Both the position numbers and the translations under genes were made by a program. The notes beneath the pieces are model-generated. The model was not told where the DNA came from, made no database searches, and saw only the letters and a list, made by a program, of their open reading frames with translations. Positions 54,301 to 64,000 of a stretch of DNA of 64,000 bases are shown here, in pieces (the first letter of the stretch is position 1; each line of letters begins with the position of its first letter). This DNA is from Verrucomicrobiota bacterium (GTDB lineage Bacteria > Verrucomicrobiota > Verrucomicrobiia > Limisphaerales > J093), in NCBI GenBank assembly GCA_027493615.1, contig JAOSKK010000003.1, positions 27,740 to 91,739 of the forward strand, read 5' to 3'.

Positions 54301-55032
54301 CGCCCGCGAAGGCAAGGAGAGCCTCAACTTCGCCTTCCCCTTCCAGGTCCCCGACGGCCAGGTCCGGCTCGAAGTTCCTTTGGCGTGATCCGCCCGGATG
54401 CCGACCAGATCCCCAGCGCCTGCAAGAACTGGTTCACCGTGGGGCGCTGGGCCGATGTGGCCAACGCCGACTTCGGTGTCACCTGGGTCACCCTCGACGC
54501 CCCGCTGGTCCAGGTCGGCGGCCTCACAGCCAACCTCCTCAACTCCCAGACCAACCCCGAAGCCTGGCGCAAGCACGTCGGCCCCACGCAGAAGCTTTAT
54601 TCCTGGGCCATGAACAACCACTGGGGCACCAACTACCGTGCCTACCAGGAAGGACCGGTGATCTTCCGCTACGTCCTCCGCCCCCACCGCGGCTACGATC
54701 CCGCCGCCGCCTCGCGTCTGGCCGTCGCCCAAAGCCAGCCGCTGGTCCCGGTCCGCGCCCGCGGACCGCGCCCCGCCTCGACACCCCGTCTGGCCGTGGA
54801 TTCACCCGCAGTGCTGGTGACCGGCTTCAAGCCCAGCGACGACGGTCGGGCCTTGATTGTCCGCCTGTGGGCCGCCAGCGACCGCGACGTCCAAACCCGC
54901 CTTGCGTGGTCGGATCCAGCGCCCGTGCGCGTGTCTCACAGCGACACCAGCGAGCAGCCCGGCGCGCCGCTCACCGGCCCCGTCACCGTCCCCGCCTGGG
55001 GCCTCCTCACCCTCCGCGCCGACCTCCCCTGA
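48364..55032 (+). CDS. Giant exported protein with two GH38-like alpha-mannosidase modules (frameshifted)
   Basis: A signal peptide (FRPIRLTLPLALLAGPALTA) is followed by a PL4-type jelly-roll (STLLWELGRPDNANADLALA ... SGWQSIEV). Module 1 has EIWLLPHSHVDIGYTHRQHE (zinc His/Asp), VTSAAICDVPGWTWGL (Asp nucleophile), LYSEHTWGAHNSIAEPDV (His ligand) and a GH38 C-terminal beta region. A discoidin-like link (YPGGNHKAAHLLDNNPRTEY) follows. Module 2 repeats the set: YVLPHSHTDIGYTELQTAIE, QSAMISDVPGYTWGTVTALA, LYSEHTWGAWCSVSEPTRQE. About nine slips break the frame. Restoring 5 Cs at 51771-51776 reads straight through both modules, so a single gene of about 2,220 residues is favoured over two. Secreted alpha-mannosidase action is inferred. 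Confidence 0.75.
51474..51540 (+). repeat. Dispersed GC-rich palindromic repeat, copy D, inside the GH38 gene
   Basis: The core GCAGGCTTCCAGCCTGC (51480-51496) is a perfect 6-5-6 palindrome, followed by CCGCAGTTCAGGACCGCTGG. It is within coding sequence between the first GH38 module's core and its last strands, encoding SCGAGFQPASPQF in one frame. GAGFQPA-type peptides arise from this repeat elsewhere in the phylum (recalled). Confidence 0.7.
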
Positions 55033-55040
55033 CCCATTCT

Positions 55041-55155
55041 GGGGTCGTATCTTAACATTTAACATTTGGCCTTAAATCATTCGTCCAATAGAGGTTACAG
55101 TCGTGCCATCGCACCTCGTCTGGCGGCCGAATGTTAAATGTTAAGATGCGACCCC
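55041..55155. repeat. MITE-like element with 26-bp inverted repeats
   Basis: Arms 55041-55066 (GGGGTCGTATCTTAACATTT, then AACATT) and 55130-55155 are reverse complements with a single mismatch. The 63-base centre (GGCCTTAAATCATTCGTCC...) is AT-richer than the neighbourhood and codes for nothing. No target duplication is obvious. It lies between two convergent genes (GH38 stop at 55032 and regulator stop at 55279). It could be a non-autonomous mobile unit or a bidirectional terminator. Confidence 0.75.
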
Positions 55156-55278
55156 TGCGGCGGTTAGCAGGCCGGCTCGGCACCCCGTGCACCTGCGGGG
55201 GTCAAAGCGGCGGCGATGACAGTGCCGGATCTTCCTGCCGAGCGGGGTGCTTGTCGGAGCCGAGCCCATAGCTTTCGC

Positions 55279-56849
55279 TTAGCGGGTCGCAGTCCACGCT
55301 GCGGTCGGCAGCCGGTATTGCGCCCAGCGGCGGCCGTGATCACGTTCCAGGCGGCCGGCGAGGTGGAGCTTCCGCAACAAATAGCAGGCGCGCTGCATTC
55401 CAACCCCCAGCAGGTCGCGGCACTCGTGGTTGCAGATGGTGCCGTGCTCCCCCGCAAACGCCAGGATGCGCGCTTCCGGCGACCCACCCCCGTGCCCTGC
55501 CGGCGCAGGGTCGGCGAGACCGCCCCGGGGATTTCCCACGGCCGGATGCGACGCCTGGGACAAGTCGCCCAAGAAGTGCAGGTGCTCGGTCCCGACCTCC
55601 CCGCCGCCGCTCTCGATCGGGCCGCGTTCGATCAGGTTCTTCAACTCGCGCACGTTGCCGGGATAGGCGTAACGTTCCAGCGCTGCCAGCGCCTCCGGGC
55701 GAAGCTGCGTCTTGGGCATGCCCATCTCGCGGGCCAGCACCCGCAGGAAATGGTCGGCCAGCAGCGGGATGTCCTCGCGTCGTTCCCGCAACGGCGGCAC
55801 CTCGATGATGAAGCGCGCCAGGCGGAAATGGAGGTCGCTCCGAAACCTGCCGGCCGCGAGCTCCGGCTGGAGTTCGGCGTTGGTCGCCGCCACCACCCGC
55901 ACCTCGACAACCGACTCCTGGGTCCCTCCCAGCGGCACGAGTCGGCCGGCCTCGAGCACTCGCAGCAGCTTGGCCTGCAGGGCCAGAGGCAGGTCGCCGA
56001 TCTCGTCCAGGAACAAGGTCCCCCATCCGCCTGCTCGAAGCAGCCTTGGTGGTCGCCGGTGGCCCCGGAGAAGGCCCCCTTGAGATGTCCGAACAGGGTG
56101 GACTCGAAGAGTTCCGCAGGAATGGCCGAGCAGTTCACCGCCACAAAGGCACCGCGCGTCCGCGGATGACCGTAGTGGATCGCCCGGGCAATGAGTTCCT
56201 TGCCCGTACCGCTCTCGCCCGAGATCAACACGCTGGTGTTCAGGCCGAACTGATGCAGGCGCCGGATGTCTTGCACCAATCGCTGGACGGCGGCGCTCCG
56301 GCCGACAAAACCCTCCAGCCCCCACCGCGCCGCCTCTTGCTGCGTGAGCAAGGACAACCGCTCGTCCGCGGTCTTGAGCGACGCCTCCGCCTGCTGTCGC
56401 TTCTCGATCTCGGCCTGCAGTTCCTGGTTCTTGCGGCGCAGTTCCTCCGCCTGCCGATGCAATGTCAGGTGCGTCCGGACCCGGACAAGCACTTCGTCGG
56501 CCTGGAAGGGCTTGGTGATGTAGTCGACCCCGCCGGCCCGGAAGCCCTCGATCATGGACTCGGTCTCGTCCCGCGCGGTGATGAAGATCACCGGGATCGC
56601 GCACGTGGTCGCGACCTTTTTCAACTGCCGGCAGGTCTCGAACCCGTCCAGCCCGGGCATCACCACGTCGAGCAGGATCACTTCCGGATGCGCCTCGCGG
56701 GCGATCCGCAGCGCGGCCTCCCCGTCGGGTGCCAGGAGCACTTCGTAGCCCTGCGGCTCCAGGGTTTGCCGCAGCAGGTTGCCGTTGTCCGGGAGGTCGT
56801 CCACCACCAACACGCTACCCGGTGATGTCCCTGGCAAAGACTCATTCAT
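55279..56849 (-). CDS. Sigma54-activator-like response regulator (frameshifted)
   Basis: The receiver domain ([20 protein letters not shown]; phospho-Asp in [60 protein letters not shown]) is joined by a coiled coil to an AAA+ sigma54-interaction domain. Motifs are [20 protein letters not shown] (Walker A), [18 protein letters not shown] and [20 protein letters not shown], with [20 protein letters not shown]. The loop is GAFSGA instead of GAFTGA. The C-terminus ([39 protein letters not shown]) is a winged-helix-like tail rather than the usual Fis-type helix-turn-helix. One slip lies near 56030. Start ATG 56849, overlapping the kinase stop by 8 bp. Confidence 0.85.
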
Positions 56850-59800
56850 GGCGCACTTCCTTCACGAAGTTCAGCACTCCCTCCAGGTCTCCCGCCTGCA
56901 CGAGCCGACGCAGGTGCGTGGCCACTCGACGCTCGGTCGCTCCTCCCTGATCGAGTTCCACAAAACAGGCCTCGAGTCGCGTCGCGCTGTAGCGGCGGGC
57001 CGCCTCCCCGAGCCGAGCCAGGAGCCCGGCGGGCAGGAGGATCGCGCCGGGCCGCAATGGCGCCGTGTACCCCGTGGCCACCGATTCGGCCGCACCCTCG
57101 CCTTCAAACTCCACCTTCAAGAGTTCCTTCAGGCACAGCAGAATCTCCTCCGTGCGGAAGGGTTTGCCGATGAACCCGTCAAACCCACTGGCCAGACACT
57201 CCCGCCGCTGTTGGTCGAAGGCCGACGCCGAGCACGCCACGATCTTGATCCGCTTCCGTCCGAACTTCTCCCAGATCCGCTGCGCCGTCTCTTTCCCATC
57301 CATGCCCGGCATGCGGATGTCCATGAAGATCAGGTGCGGCAGTGGCTCGGTAAGCTGCGCCAGGGCTTCCATCCCGCTGGCGGCGGCCATGACCTCGCAT
57401 CCGATCGCGCTCAGCATCTCGGAGAGCACCGCCCGGTTCTCCGGCACATCGTCCACCACCAGAATCCGGACCTCGCTGCCGGGGGCGCGAAGGTGCGTGT
57501 GGCGGGATTCGTCCAGGCCCGGCTTTCGGGCCGGTGTCGTCCCCGGGGTCAACGCGATGTCAAACCAGAACCGTGAGCCCTGACCGGGCGTCGACTCGAC
57601 CTTGAGCTCGCCGCCCATCAGCTCCACCTGGCGTCGGGCAATCGCAAGCCCAAGCCCTGTGCCCCCGCGCTTGAGCCCCTCGCTACCCTGTTGAAACGGC
57701 TGGAACAGGCGCCCCAGGACCTCCGGCGGCATGCCCGGGCCCGTGTCGGTCACTTCGAAACGAAAGTGGGAGAGAACATCCGAGAGGCGTGATCCGTGAA
57801 GCGTGATTCGGGAGGCGTGATCCGGAACGGGCGGCAAGGACGTCCCCACGTCCGCCCTGGGGGACTCGTTACCAGCCAGTGACGTCAGACGCAGGGTGAC
57901 GCTGCCGCGCTCGGTGAACTTCACGGCGTTCCCCAGCAGGTTCACCAACACCTGCCGCAACTTGCTCGCGTCCCCACGCACCCACAGTGGTTCGGCGGAT
58001 GGCGCCCCGCACTCCGCCTGAAACGCGAGCTGCTTCTGTTCACAGCGGATCGCGCACATGGCCGCCACGTCCCGGACCAGGCCCAGCAGGTCAAAGTCCG
58101 CGGCCCGTACCTCCATCTTGCCGGCCTCGATCTTGGCCAGGTCCAGAATGTCGTTGATCATGGACAGCAAGTGCTGCCCGCTCCGCTCGATGGTCTGGAG
58201 CGCCTGACGCTGCGTGGGCGTGGTCGTGCGGTCCCGACGCAGGATCTGGGAGTACCCGAGAATCGCGTTCATCGGCGTGCGGATCTCGTGGCTCATGTTC
58301 GCCAGGAACAGGCTCTTGGCGCGGTTCGCGGCTTCGGCCGCTTCCTTCGCCGCTTCCAGGGAACGGTTCCGCTCCAGCAGCGCCCGGTTCCGTTCGCGCC
58401 GATGCTTGATGGCCAGGCCCGACGTGACCAATCCAAGGCAGACGGCGCAGCCCAAGGCGCCGAACAGGGCCGTCTGCGCATAGTCCCGGCGGATCACGAA
58501 CGGGAGCGCTGCCATCGGTGACTCGTTGAAATCCTGATCCACGGCCCGCACCCGGAGCTCGTAGGATCCGTAGGCCAGGCGGGTGTACTCCACGTGTCGC
58601 GCGTACACGGGACGCTCCGACGCTTCGTGGCCCATCAACTGGCAGAGATAAACCATGTCGTCGGCGTGGGTCCCCAAACTCACGCCTTCGAACTCGATGA
58701 TCAGGCGCTTCGGCCGGCCGGCCAGTGTGACGGCGGCCGAAGCGGAAAGGTCTGCGGCTCGGCGGTCTTGTTCCGAGGCCTCGGCCCTACCCACGGCTGG
58801 CAGCCTCGCCCCCCATCTGGTCACGCACAGGGAACGCCTGGCCATCGGCCGTGAGCGCGGTGATCCGGATGGCCGGTGCGTTTGTGCGCGGACGGTACCG
58901 GCACAAGCCGCCCTCGGTGCCAATCCACATGCCGCCCTGCCCGTCCTCGAGCAGCGCGTTCACCGTGTCGTGACTCAAGCCGTCCCGCCACGACAACGAC
59001 TGGAAGACGTCCCGCGTAGGATCGTAGATGCTCACCCCCGCCACCGGCAGTGCCGACCCACACGCGGCCCTGCGTATCCGCCAACAGGCACCGAATGCCC
59101 CCGTCGTCCAGCTCTCCGCCTCCCCTAAACGCCCGCCACTGTCGTCCGTCGTAAAGGGAGAGGCCCTTGGCGGTTCCTGCCCAGACGCGGCGGCGGGGGT
59201 ATCGGTGACCAGGGCCGTGACCCGGTTGTCCGCGAGGCCGTCGACCGTCGTGTTCGTGCGGAATGCCCCGTCATAGCGCAGGATTCCCTTGCCGAGGGTG
59301 CCGATCCAGACATGTCCATCGGCATCCAGAGCGAGGCAGCTCACCCGGTTGGTCGGCAACCCGTTCTGCGGTGTCCACCAGTCCATCTGCCCGTCGCGCC
59401 ACCGCGCCAGACCCGCCGTGGCAAAACCGAACCAAATCGAGCCGTCGGCATCCTCGAGGACATCGGACTGGTCCCCCACGAGGTTGCCGCGGGTCAGCCC
59501 CGAGAGCACGTTGGTCGCGCCCGCGTCCGCATCTCTTCCGATCAGACAGGCGCGCATCTGGCCGGTAGCCAGCAGCCCGCAGCGGCTCGGGCGCAACCTG
59601 TGGATGGAGCCGGACGCGAGGTCTTCGAAGGACAGCGGCTCGGTGAGTCGGTTGCGGCTGGCTCCGCTCTTGGTGCCCACGACCAGGCGTCCTTCCCAAT
59701 GCGCCAGGCTTTGGATGGCATTGCCAGCAAGGCCGTCGGCCACCGTGTACGTGGACCAGGCCGGTTCGAGTCGCCGCAGCCCGCCGCCCTCGACTCCAAT

Positions 59801-61827
59801 CCAAAGTCGCCCTACCCGGTCCTCGAGGATCGTCTGGACCGCCACCCCGCCCAAGCCCGTCTCGCCACTGACGTCCTCGAACCGGTCGTGGCGGAACACG
59901 AACAAGCCTTCGTCGTGGCCCAGCCAGACCCGGCCTTGACGATCCGCACACAGGGCGTTCGCTCCCCATCCTCCCGCAGCACCCCCATCCCCCCGCAGCC
60001 GTTCCCAGTGGCCGGTCCCGAGGTCATGCCGCCAGAACAGGCGCGGGTCGGATGCGTTGTTCGTCGTGGCGGCCCCGCAGATCCAAAGCCCGCCGCGGAG
60101 GTCCTCCAGGATTTGCCGACAACTCCACACGGGAATCGGGGTGGGATGCGCCACGAACCGCCCGTCCTCCCAGGCGCAAATCCGGTTGCTGAACCAAGGA
60201 CCCACCCAGAGCCGTCCGCTCTTCCCCAGGTGCAACGCGGCGATCAAGTCTCCGCTCAACCCTTGCTCGGCCGTGTACTGGACGAATTGCTGGCGCGCAG
60301 CGTCCCAGCGTCTGACCCCGAGGTCCCCGCCAATCCAAAGGGACCCGCCCGCGTCCACCACCAACCGGCGGATGATCCCCAGCCCCGCACCGTCCTCCGC
60401 ATCGAACAACGTCCAGACGTTCGTCTCGGGGTCCAGCCGGAGCAGGCTGCCGCTCCCCAGCTCAGGATCGGTTGCGAACCAGAGGTGCCCCTCGCCATCT
60501 TCGGCCAAGGCCAGGAAATCGGTGCCCGGCAAACCGCTGTCTTTCGAGTAGACCGCAAAGCAGGCCCCATCGAACCGAATCACCCCGCTGCCGGCCGTCG
60601 CCAGCCAGAGTGCCCCCGCCGGTCTTCGAGCATGGCGTGCACCGTGGCCCGCGGCAGCCCTCGGCCACGCCGTAAGCCAACCACTGGCCTCGCCGGCTCC
60701 CGCGTCCTGCGGGCACCACCCGCGGCGCGCTGACGGGGATCCGAAGGCCGGTCACCGGCGGGGCAACCAACTCGACGTGAACCCGTTCACCAGTCCGCAC
60801 TTCGAGGGGAACACTCGTCCGGGCCTCGCAGCCTCGCTGCCAGACTCCGACACGGTAGGTCCCGACCGGCAACTCGACGTCGAACTCACCCGCCCGGTCC
60901 GTGACGGCGCCCGCCACCGCCCCCCACGCGCCTGCGGCTTGGATCCGGATCCTTTTCTCGGTGCCCGGCGGCTGGTGGTCCCAGAGGGTGACCCGGCCCG
61001 CCACCCGGCCCACCGGGGCGTTCGGCTGAACCAGCCACACCTGTCCGGCATCGTGGGCCCAGCCAATGAAGCTGTCCTGCCAACCGGGGGCGTCGTCTGT
61101 CAGCCGGTCCGCGTCCATGACCCAGACGTTCAAATCCACGACGCTGTCCGGGCGCAGCCGGTGTTGAGCCCTGGGTCATCCCGGTGAGGTCAATGCGGAA
61201 TTCGTACTCTCGCTGGTTCCCCCTGGAACGGACGTGCCCTTGAAAGTGACGGGCAGACTCGTAGATCCAGCCTCCGGAGCTGTAGGAGGTCACGGTGCGT
61301 GCTTCTTGCTCCGCCTGCAGGAATCCCAGGGGCTCCTGGCTGACATCGCCCGCCGGTGAACGCACCAGAACGATGGCCGGTTCCTGGTTGCCAAATATCC
61401 AGATCGGATCGCTGGAGGCCTCCGCGCGCTGGGCGTCCTGCACCTCGATCGCCACATACAGCACGTTCTCCGCCTCGCTGTAGGCGAGCCGGAACCAAGC
61501 CGAGAAGTCCTCGGCGTCGGTCGGCCCCGCACCCAGCACCAAGACGCCCATCCCGTAGCGCGGCAGTCCTTCCGGCCAGTCTGATAAATCGCCGTCAATC
61601 GTGATGCGACTCCCGTCCACCGGATAGGCCAGCGCCAGCCCGTGGTCGGCGGCGTGGGCACTTGGACCCGCAGCTCCGGGCAGCGTCAAGCCAGCCAGCC
61701 CCACCCCCAGCACCCAGCGGCGGCAGGCCCTCCCGAGGCGGCGCCACGACAGCGAGCGGCCTTCCGTTGCGAGTACTGCCAACTGCCGCAAGAGCACGCC
61801 CCTTTTGCCACGTTCCACGTCGAACAT
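56842..61827 (-). CDS. Very large hybrid sensor kinase with beta-propeller sensor (frameshifted)
   Basis: ATG 61827 has a good GAGGG ribosome site. After a signal/anchor segment ([17 protein letters not shown]) comes a CBM9-like domain ([35 protein letters not shown]), a carboxypeptidase-like domain, then about 14 propeller units ([48 protein letters not shown]). A Y_Y_Y domain ([20 protein letters not shown]), one membrane helix ([20 protein letters not shown]), HisKA ([20 protein letters not shown]), HATPase ([19 protein letters not shown]) and a receiver ([20 protein letters not shown]) follow. About 1,660 residues. Shifts near 61170, 60610 and 59085. This is HTCS-like architecture for glycan sensing, and the adjacent regulator is the natural partner. 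Confidence 0.85.
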
Positions 61828-62178
61828 GTCATCCCTCGAAAACACGCCCGTTGGGAAGATCATTTCCGTCGGGATGAGGCGCGCGTCGAGGGACGCACAG
61901 CCATCGGCCGGACCAGGGTGGACGTGCTCTGTTTCAACGCACCTCGCTGCGCTTCGGTGCAGTCCGTTCTCGCCCGCTGGGCTAAAGGCCCTCATCGTCA
62001 CGACCCTCGGATGGCTGAGGATTCCCGGCACTGGCTTCACCCTCATCCTACTCTCCCGTTGCCCCGTGGAAAGTCAGTTCTTCGTTCCCCTCGTTGCCTT
62101 CCTTTCCTTCTGTGAAAGCGACTCATCCCCAGCCCGGTGCGCCTTGGCTCCCCTCCTTCCGGTTCTAGCCCGCCTACG
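61828..62178. other. Intergenic between divergent sensor and GxxExxY genes
   Basis: The 351-bp gap should hold promoters of two divergent genes. No clear -35/-10 pair is seen. A T-rich stretch (TCTTCGTTCCCCTCGTTGCC, 62081-62100) stands out against the GC-rich background but shows no recognised function. Confidence 0.3.
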
Positions 62179-62580
62179 ATGCATCCCTTGTTCGAAAAGG
62201 CCGACCGGTTGAGTCGCGAGATCATCGGGGCGGCCATCGAGGTGCATCGCGTGATGGGACCGGGGCTGATCGAGGGCATGTACGAGAGATGCCTGATGCA
62301 GGAACTGAGCCTCCGCAACCTGCGTGCCGTGAACCAACGCCTCGTCCGTATCGAATACAAGGGGCTCGTGTTCGATGAACCGCTCCGGTTCGACGTGCTC
62401 GTCGAGGAGTGTCTCCTGCTGGAACTGAAGTCGGTCCAGGAGGTACTGCCCATTCACAAGGCGCAACTGCTCAGCTACATGATGCTGCTCGACGTTCCCG
62501 TCGGTTTGCTGATCAATTTCCACGAACTCAAGTTGGTGGATGGCATCCGCCGAATGATCCTGCCCGGAGGCAACCGGTGA
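62179..62580 (+). CDS. GxxExxY protein
   Basis: This intact 133-residue protein starts at ATG 62179. The namesake motif GLIEGMY (GxxExxY) lies in GAAIEVHRVMGPGLIEGMYE. Also present are LVRIEYKGLVFDEPLRFDVL and LLLELKSVQEVLPIHKAQLL, whose Glu/Lys/Gln pattern (FDVL...LELKS) resembles a PD-(D/E)xK nuclease core. The family (PF13366) is widespread in Verrucomicrobia, Planctomycetes and Bacteroidetes and its biological role is unknown. Its gene converges with the small exported protein, 59 bp between the stops. Confidence 0.9.
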   Translation: MHPLFEKADRLSREIIGAAIEVHRVMGPGLIEGMYERCLMQELSLRNLRAVNQRLVRIEYKGLVFDEPLRFDVLVEECLLLELKSVQEVLPIHKAQLLSYMMLLDVPVGLLINFHELKLVDGIRRMILPGGNR

Positions 62581-62639
62581 CCGAGAATCCCACAGAAGGC
62601 AACCACCCGCACACGCCTTCCGAGGGTCACAACGCCACC

Positions 62640-63209
62640 CTAGTGTCTCGTCGCGGTAATCAGGTACCGGTCAATGGTGACGTCGTACGTGTTGCCGCTG
62701 GACTTGATCCCGTACAGCGCGTCCATCCCTTCGGCAACCCGCCCGTCGGTCGCCTCACAAGTCTCGACGGGTCGGTCGAGGTCCTCGAGGCGGAAGAGTT
62801 CCAGCTTGAGTTGGCTGCCCACCGCCCAGAACCGCAAGCGGTACTGTTGGGTTGGATCCACCGCGGGAAGCCGCTTCACCTCCAGCGGTTCGCCCCCTGG
62901 GCCGGTGAGCGAGAGCACCGATTCGGACGGGCTGCCCGCCTTCTTGAACGTCAATGTCCCAGCGTAGCGGTTCTGCGGCAGAGGTACGTGAAAGGCCCGG
63001 TGCCCCCGTGATTGGCGGCGATCAGCGTGACCTCGACACCCAGGCTCACGGAGGGCTCGGTCATCACGGGCTCGAGCTCGATCTGCGCCGGGCCGGGCGG
63101 ATCGGCGACCAGCGTGGCCGTTCCCAAAAAAGAGGATTGTCGCCGCACCTGCGAAGGCGTGCGATAGGTGGCCTACTGGGCGTGGCAGGTTGGAGTCTTT
63201 GGTTTGCAT
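62640..63209 (-). CDS. Small exported protein of unknown function (frameshifted)
   Basis: The ATG at 63209 (MQTKDSNLPRPVGHLSHAFA) leads into GAATILFLGTATLVADPPGP (hydrophobic, probably the signal peptide), then QIELEPVMTEPSVSLGVEVT and LIAANHGGTGPFTYL. After a slip near 62960 it reads RYAGTLTFKKAGSPSESVLS, LTGPGGEPLEVKRLPAVDPT, QQYRLRFWAVGSQLKLELF and VTIDRYLITATRH. The last part is like the beta-sandwich ends of Verrucomicrobial exported proteins. An Ig-like region (PGPAQIELEPVMTEPSVSLG) precedes it. I recognise no specific family. Confidence 0.5.
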   Translation of the reverse strand: MQTKDSNLPRPVGHLSHAFAGAATILFFGNGHAGRRSARPGADRARARDDRALREPGCRGHADRRQSRGHRAFHVPLPQNRYAGTLTFKKAGSPSESVLSLTGPGGEPLEVKRLPAVDPTQQYRLRFWAVGSQLKLELFRLEDLDRPVETCEATDGRVAEGMDALYGIKSSGNTYDVTIDRYLITATRH

Positions 63210-63574
63210 GATGTGTGTTCGATTCGTGTTTCGCGGGTGAAAGGCCCGGGCAGAGCTACGCCTGCCATCGCGGCTTCCCTTCCACGAGCCGGTTGGGGAG
63301 ACCCGACTTCTCCCCGCGGGAGCCTCTCGCATGGATGATGCCAACGCCGGCCGGACATCCTTCGGCCCGGATGCTCCGGTGCGTCAACCAGCGCCGCGGC
63401 CATCCTGGCACCCGGTTCCTCGTGGTGCATGGCTGCGCTGAAGTTGCTCAGGCTTAATCGCTTTGGGCGGCCGCCCTGCGGGCGTGTGGGGTGACGCAGT
63501 CCATCGGGGCCCGAGGAAAGCCCATGAGAGAGGCGAGCGGACTGTTCCGTGCGGGAGGGCGGGGAGATCCTTCA
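63210..63574. other. Gene-free stretch
   Basis: No frame with protein-like composition, RNA gene or strong promoter is visible between the small exported protein and the tandem repeat. The sequence is GC-rich with short open frames in every phase. Confidence 0.4.
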
Positions 63575-63628
63575 AATCGCAATCCAATCGCACCCAATCG
63601 CAATCCAATCGCAATCCAATCGCAACCG
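63575..63628 (+). repeat. Tandem repeat of an 11-base unit
   Basis: The unit AATCGCAATCC is repeated about five times in tandem. The second and last copies are ten bases long (AATCGCACCC, AATCGCAACC). No coding role is evident. Confidence 0.75.
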
Positions 63629-63951
63629 TGCGATTAGGCGCGGCGGTCGCGGTTCTCCCGATCATGTGGATGTCCAGAAAGGCCTTGGGCCGGCGAAACC
63701 CGAAGCCCGGCTTTGACGGTGTCCGGAGGGCGCGATTCAATGACCGCGATGCAACGCTCCACAGTCCGTGCTGCGGATTCCGCCGTCCCCCCACGGCGAC
63801 CCGTCGGGGAATGGGCCGCTGAACTCCGGACGCGGTGTCGGCAGGCGACTTCGGAACGCGGGCCTGGGCACCCGTGACGGCCAGCTCCCCTCGTACCGTG
63901 CCCTACCTCAGAACAAGGAATGCCCGGGGACGAACTCGTCCGTCCGACGCG

Positions 63952-64000
63952 ATGGGGCTCATGCTGGTCGCGCTGGCCGCTCTCGGTTTGGCGGGATGCG
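63952..64000 (+). CDS. N-terminus of a lipoprotein, cut by the window end
   Basis: The ATG at 63952 opens MGLMLVALAALGLAGC, a hydrophobic leader with a lipobox (GLAGC, Cys at the edge), so the mature product should be lipid-anchored. The window ends right after the Cys codon. An in-frame start further upstream is possible because the frame is open back through TRNARGRTRPSDA. The protein itself cannot be judged. Confidence 0.5.
   Translation, partial: MGLMLVALAALGLAGC

Noticed and set aside
63575..63628. CRISPR array
   Set aside because: Units are 10-11 bases and contiguous, with no spacers and no cas genes in the window.

Overview
The window is about 64 kb of high-GC DNA, most likely from a soil or sediment member of the Verrucomicrobiota (Limisphaerales/Pedosphaera-like). 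That placement is inferred from gene style: PEP-CTERM exported proteins, several lone pseudopilins with an [12 protein letters not shown] leader, a lipoprotein and oxidoreductases around uncharacterised sugar enzymes, a tandem GH38 glycosidase, and a propeller-type hybrid sensor kinase. No rRNA gene is present to confirm it.

Layout. 1-4.1 kb: remnants of phage-type tail fibre/spike genes, a BspA-like leucine-rich repeat protein and an ISAzo13-family insertion that splits the tail-spike gene. 4.2-9.3 kb: four exported proteins on the + strand. 9.3-10.2 kb: no intact gene, but the 3' half of an initiator-type tRNA. 10.2-22.8 kb: a long minus-strand operon for uptake or modification of an unidentified sugar or polyol. 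It holds a LamG/Ig protein, a D-2-hydroxyacid dehydrogenase, two Gfo/Idh/MocA oxidoreductases, a Zn-alcohol dehydrogenase, an FGGY kinase, a shikimate-dehydrogenase-like protein, a cupin phosphoglucose isomerase, a FucI-like protein and two TIM-barrel proteins. Most junctions are 1-4 bp overlaps. 23-25.8 kb: two pseudopilins flanking a GntR/UTRA regulator. 26-29 kb: leuS. 29-33.2 kb: a PadR-controlled operon (micro-ORF, membrane protein, PadR, VIT-domain PEP-CTERM protein) with a visible promoter and operator. 33-41 kb: SNF2/SWIM helicase, acetyltransferase, pseudopilin, truncated ATPase, alaS. 41-42.7 kb: histidine kinase and response regulator. 42.7-48.1 kb: sulfotransferase, PEP-CTERM protein, phosphodiesterase-TPR protein and a bifunctional ATP sulfurylase/APS kinase, together a possible sulfation set. 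48.4-55 kb: a giant protein with two GH38-like modules. 55.3-61.8 kb: a sigma54-activator-like response regulator overlapped by a very large hybrid sensor kinase. 62-64 kb: GxxExxY protein, a small exported protein, and the start of a lipoprotein.

Quality caution. Many genes, including the essential alaS, are broken by single-base shifts, usually in G or C runs, while others (leuS, the IolG-like gene, the kinase at 41 kb) are intact. The simplest reading is an assembly with residual homopolymer errors rather than mass pseudogenisation. Spans below give the reconstructed gene, and shifts are noted per gene.

Short dispersed repeats (a GC-rich palindromic family at about 23.9, 32.8, 42.7 and 51.5 kb, an AG-rich family at 32.9 and 39.1 kb, and long inverted repeats at 29.1 and 55.1 kb) lie between genes and also inside the coding regions of the GH38 protein, alaS and the membrane protein.
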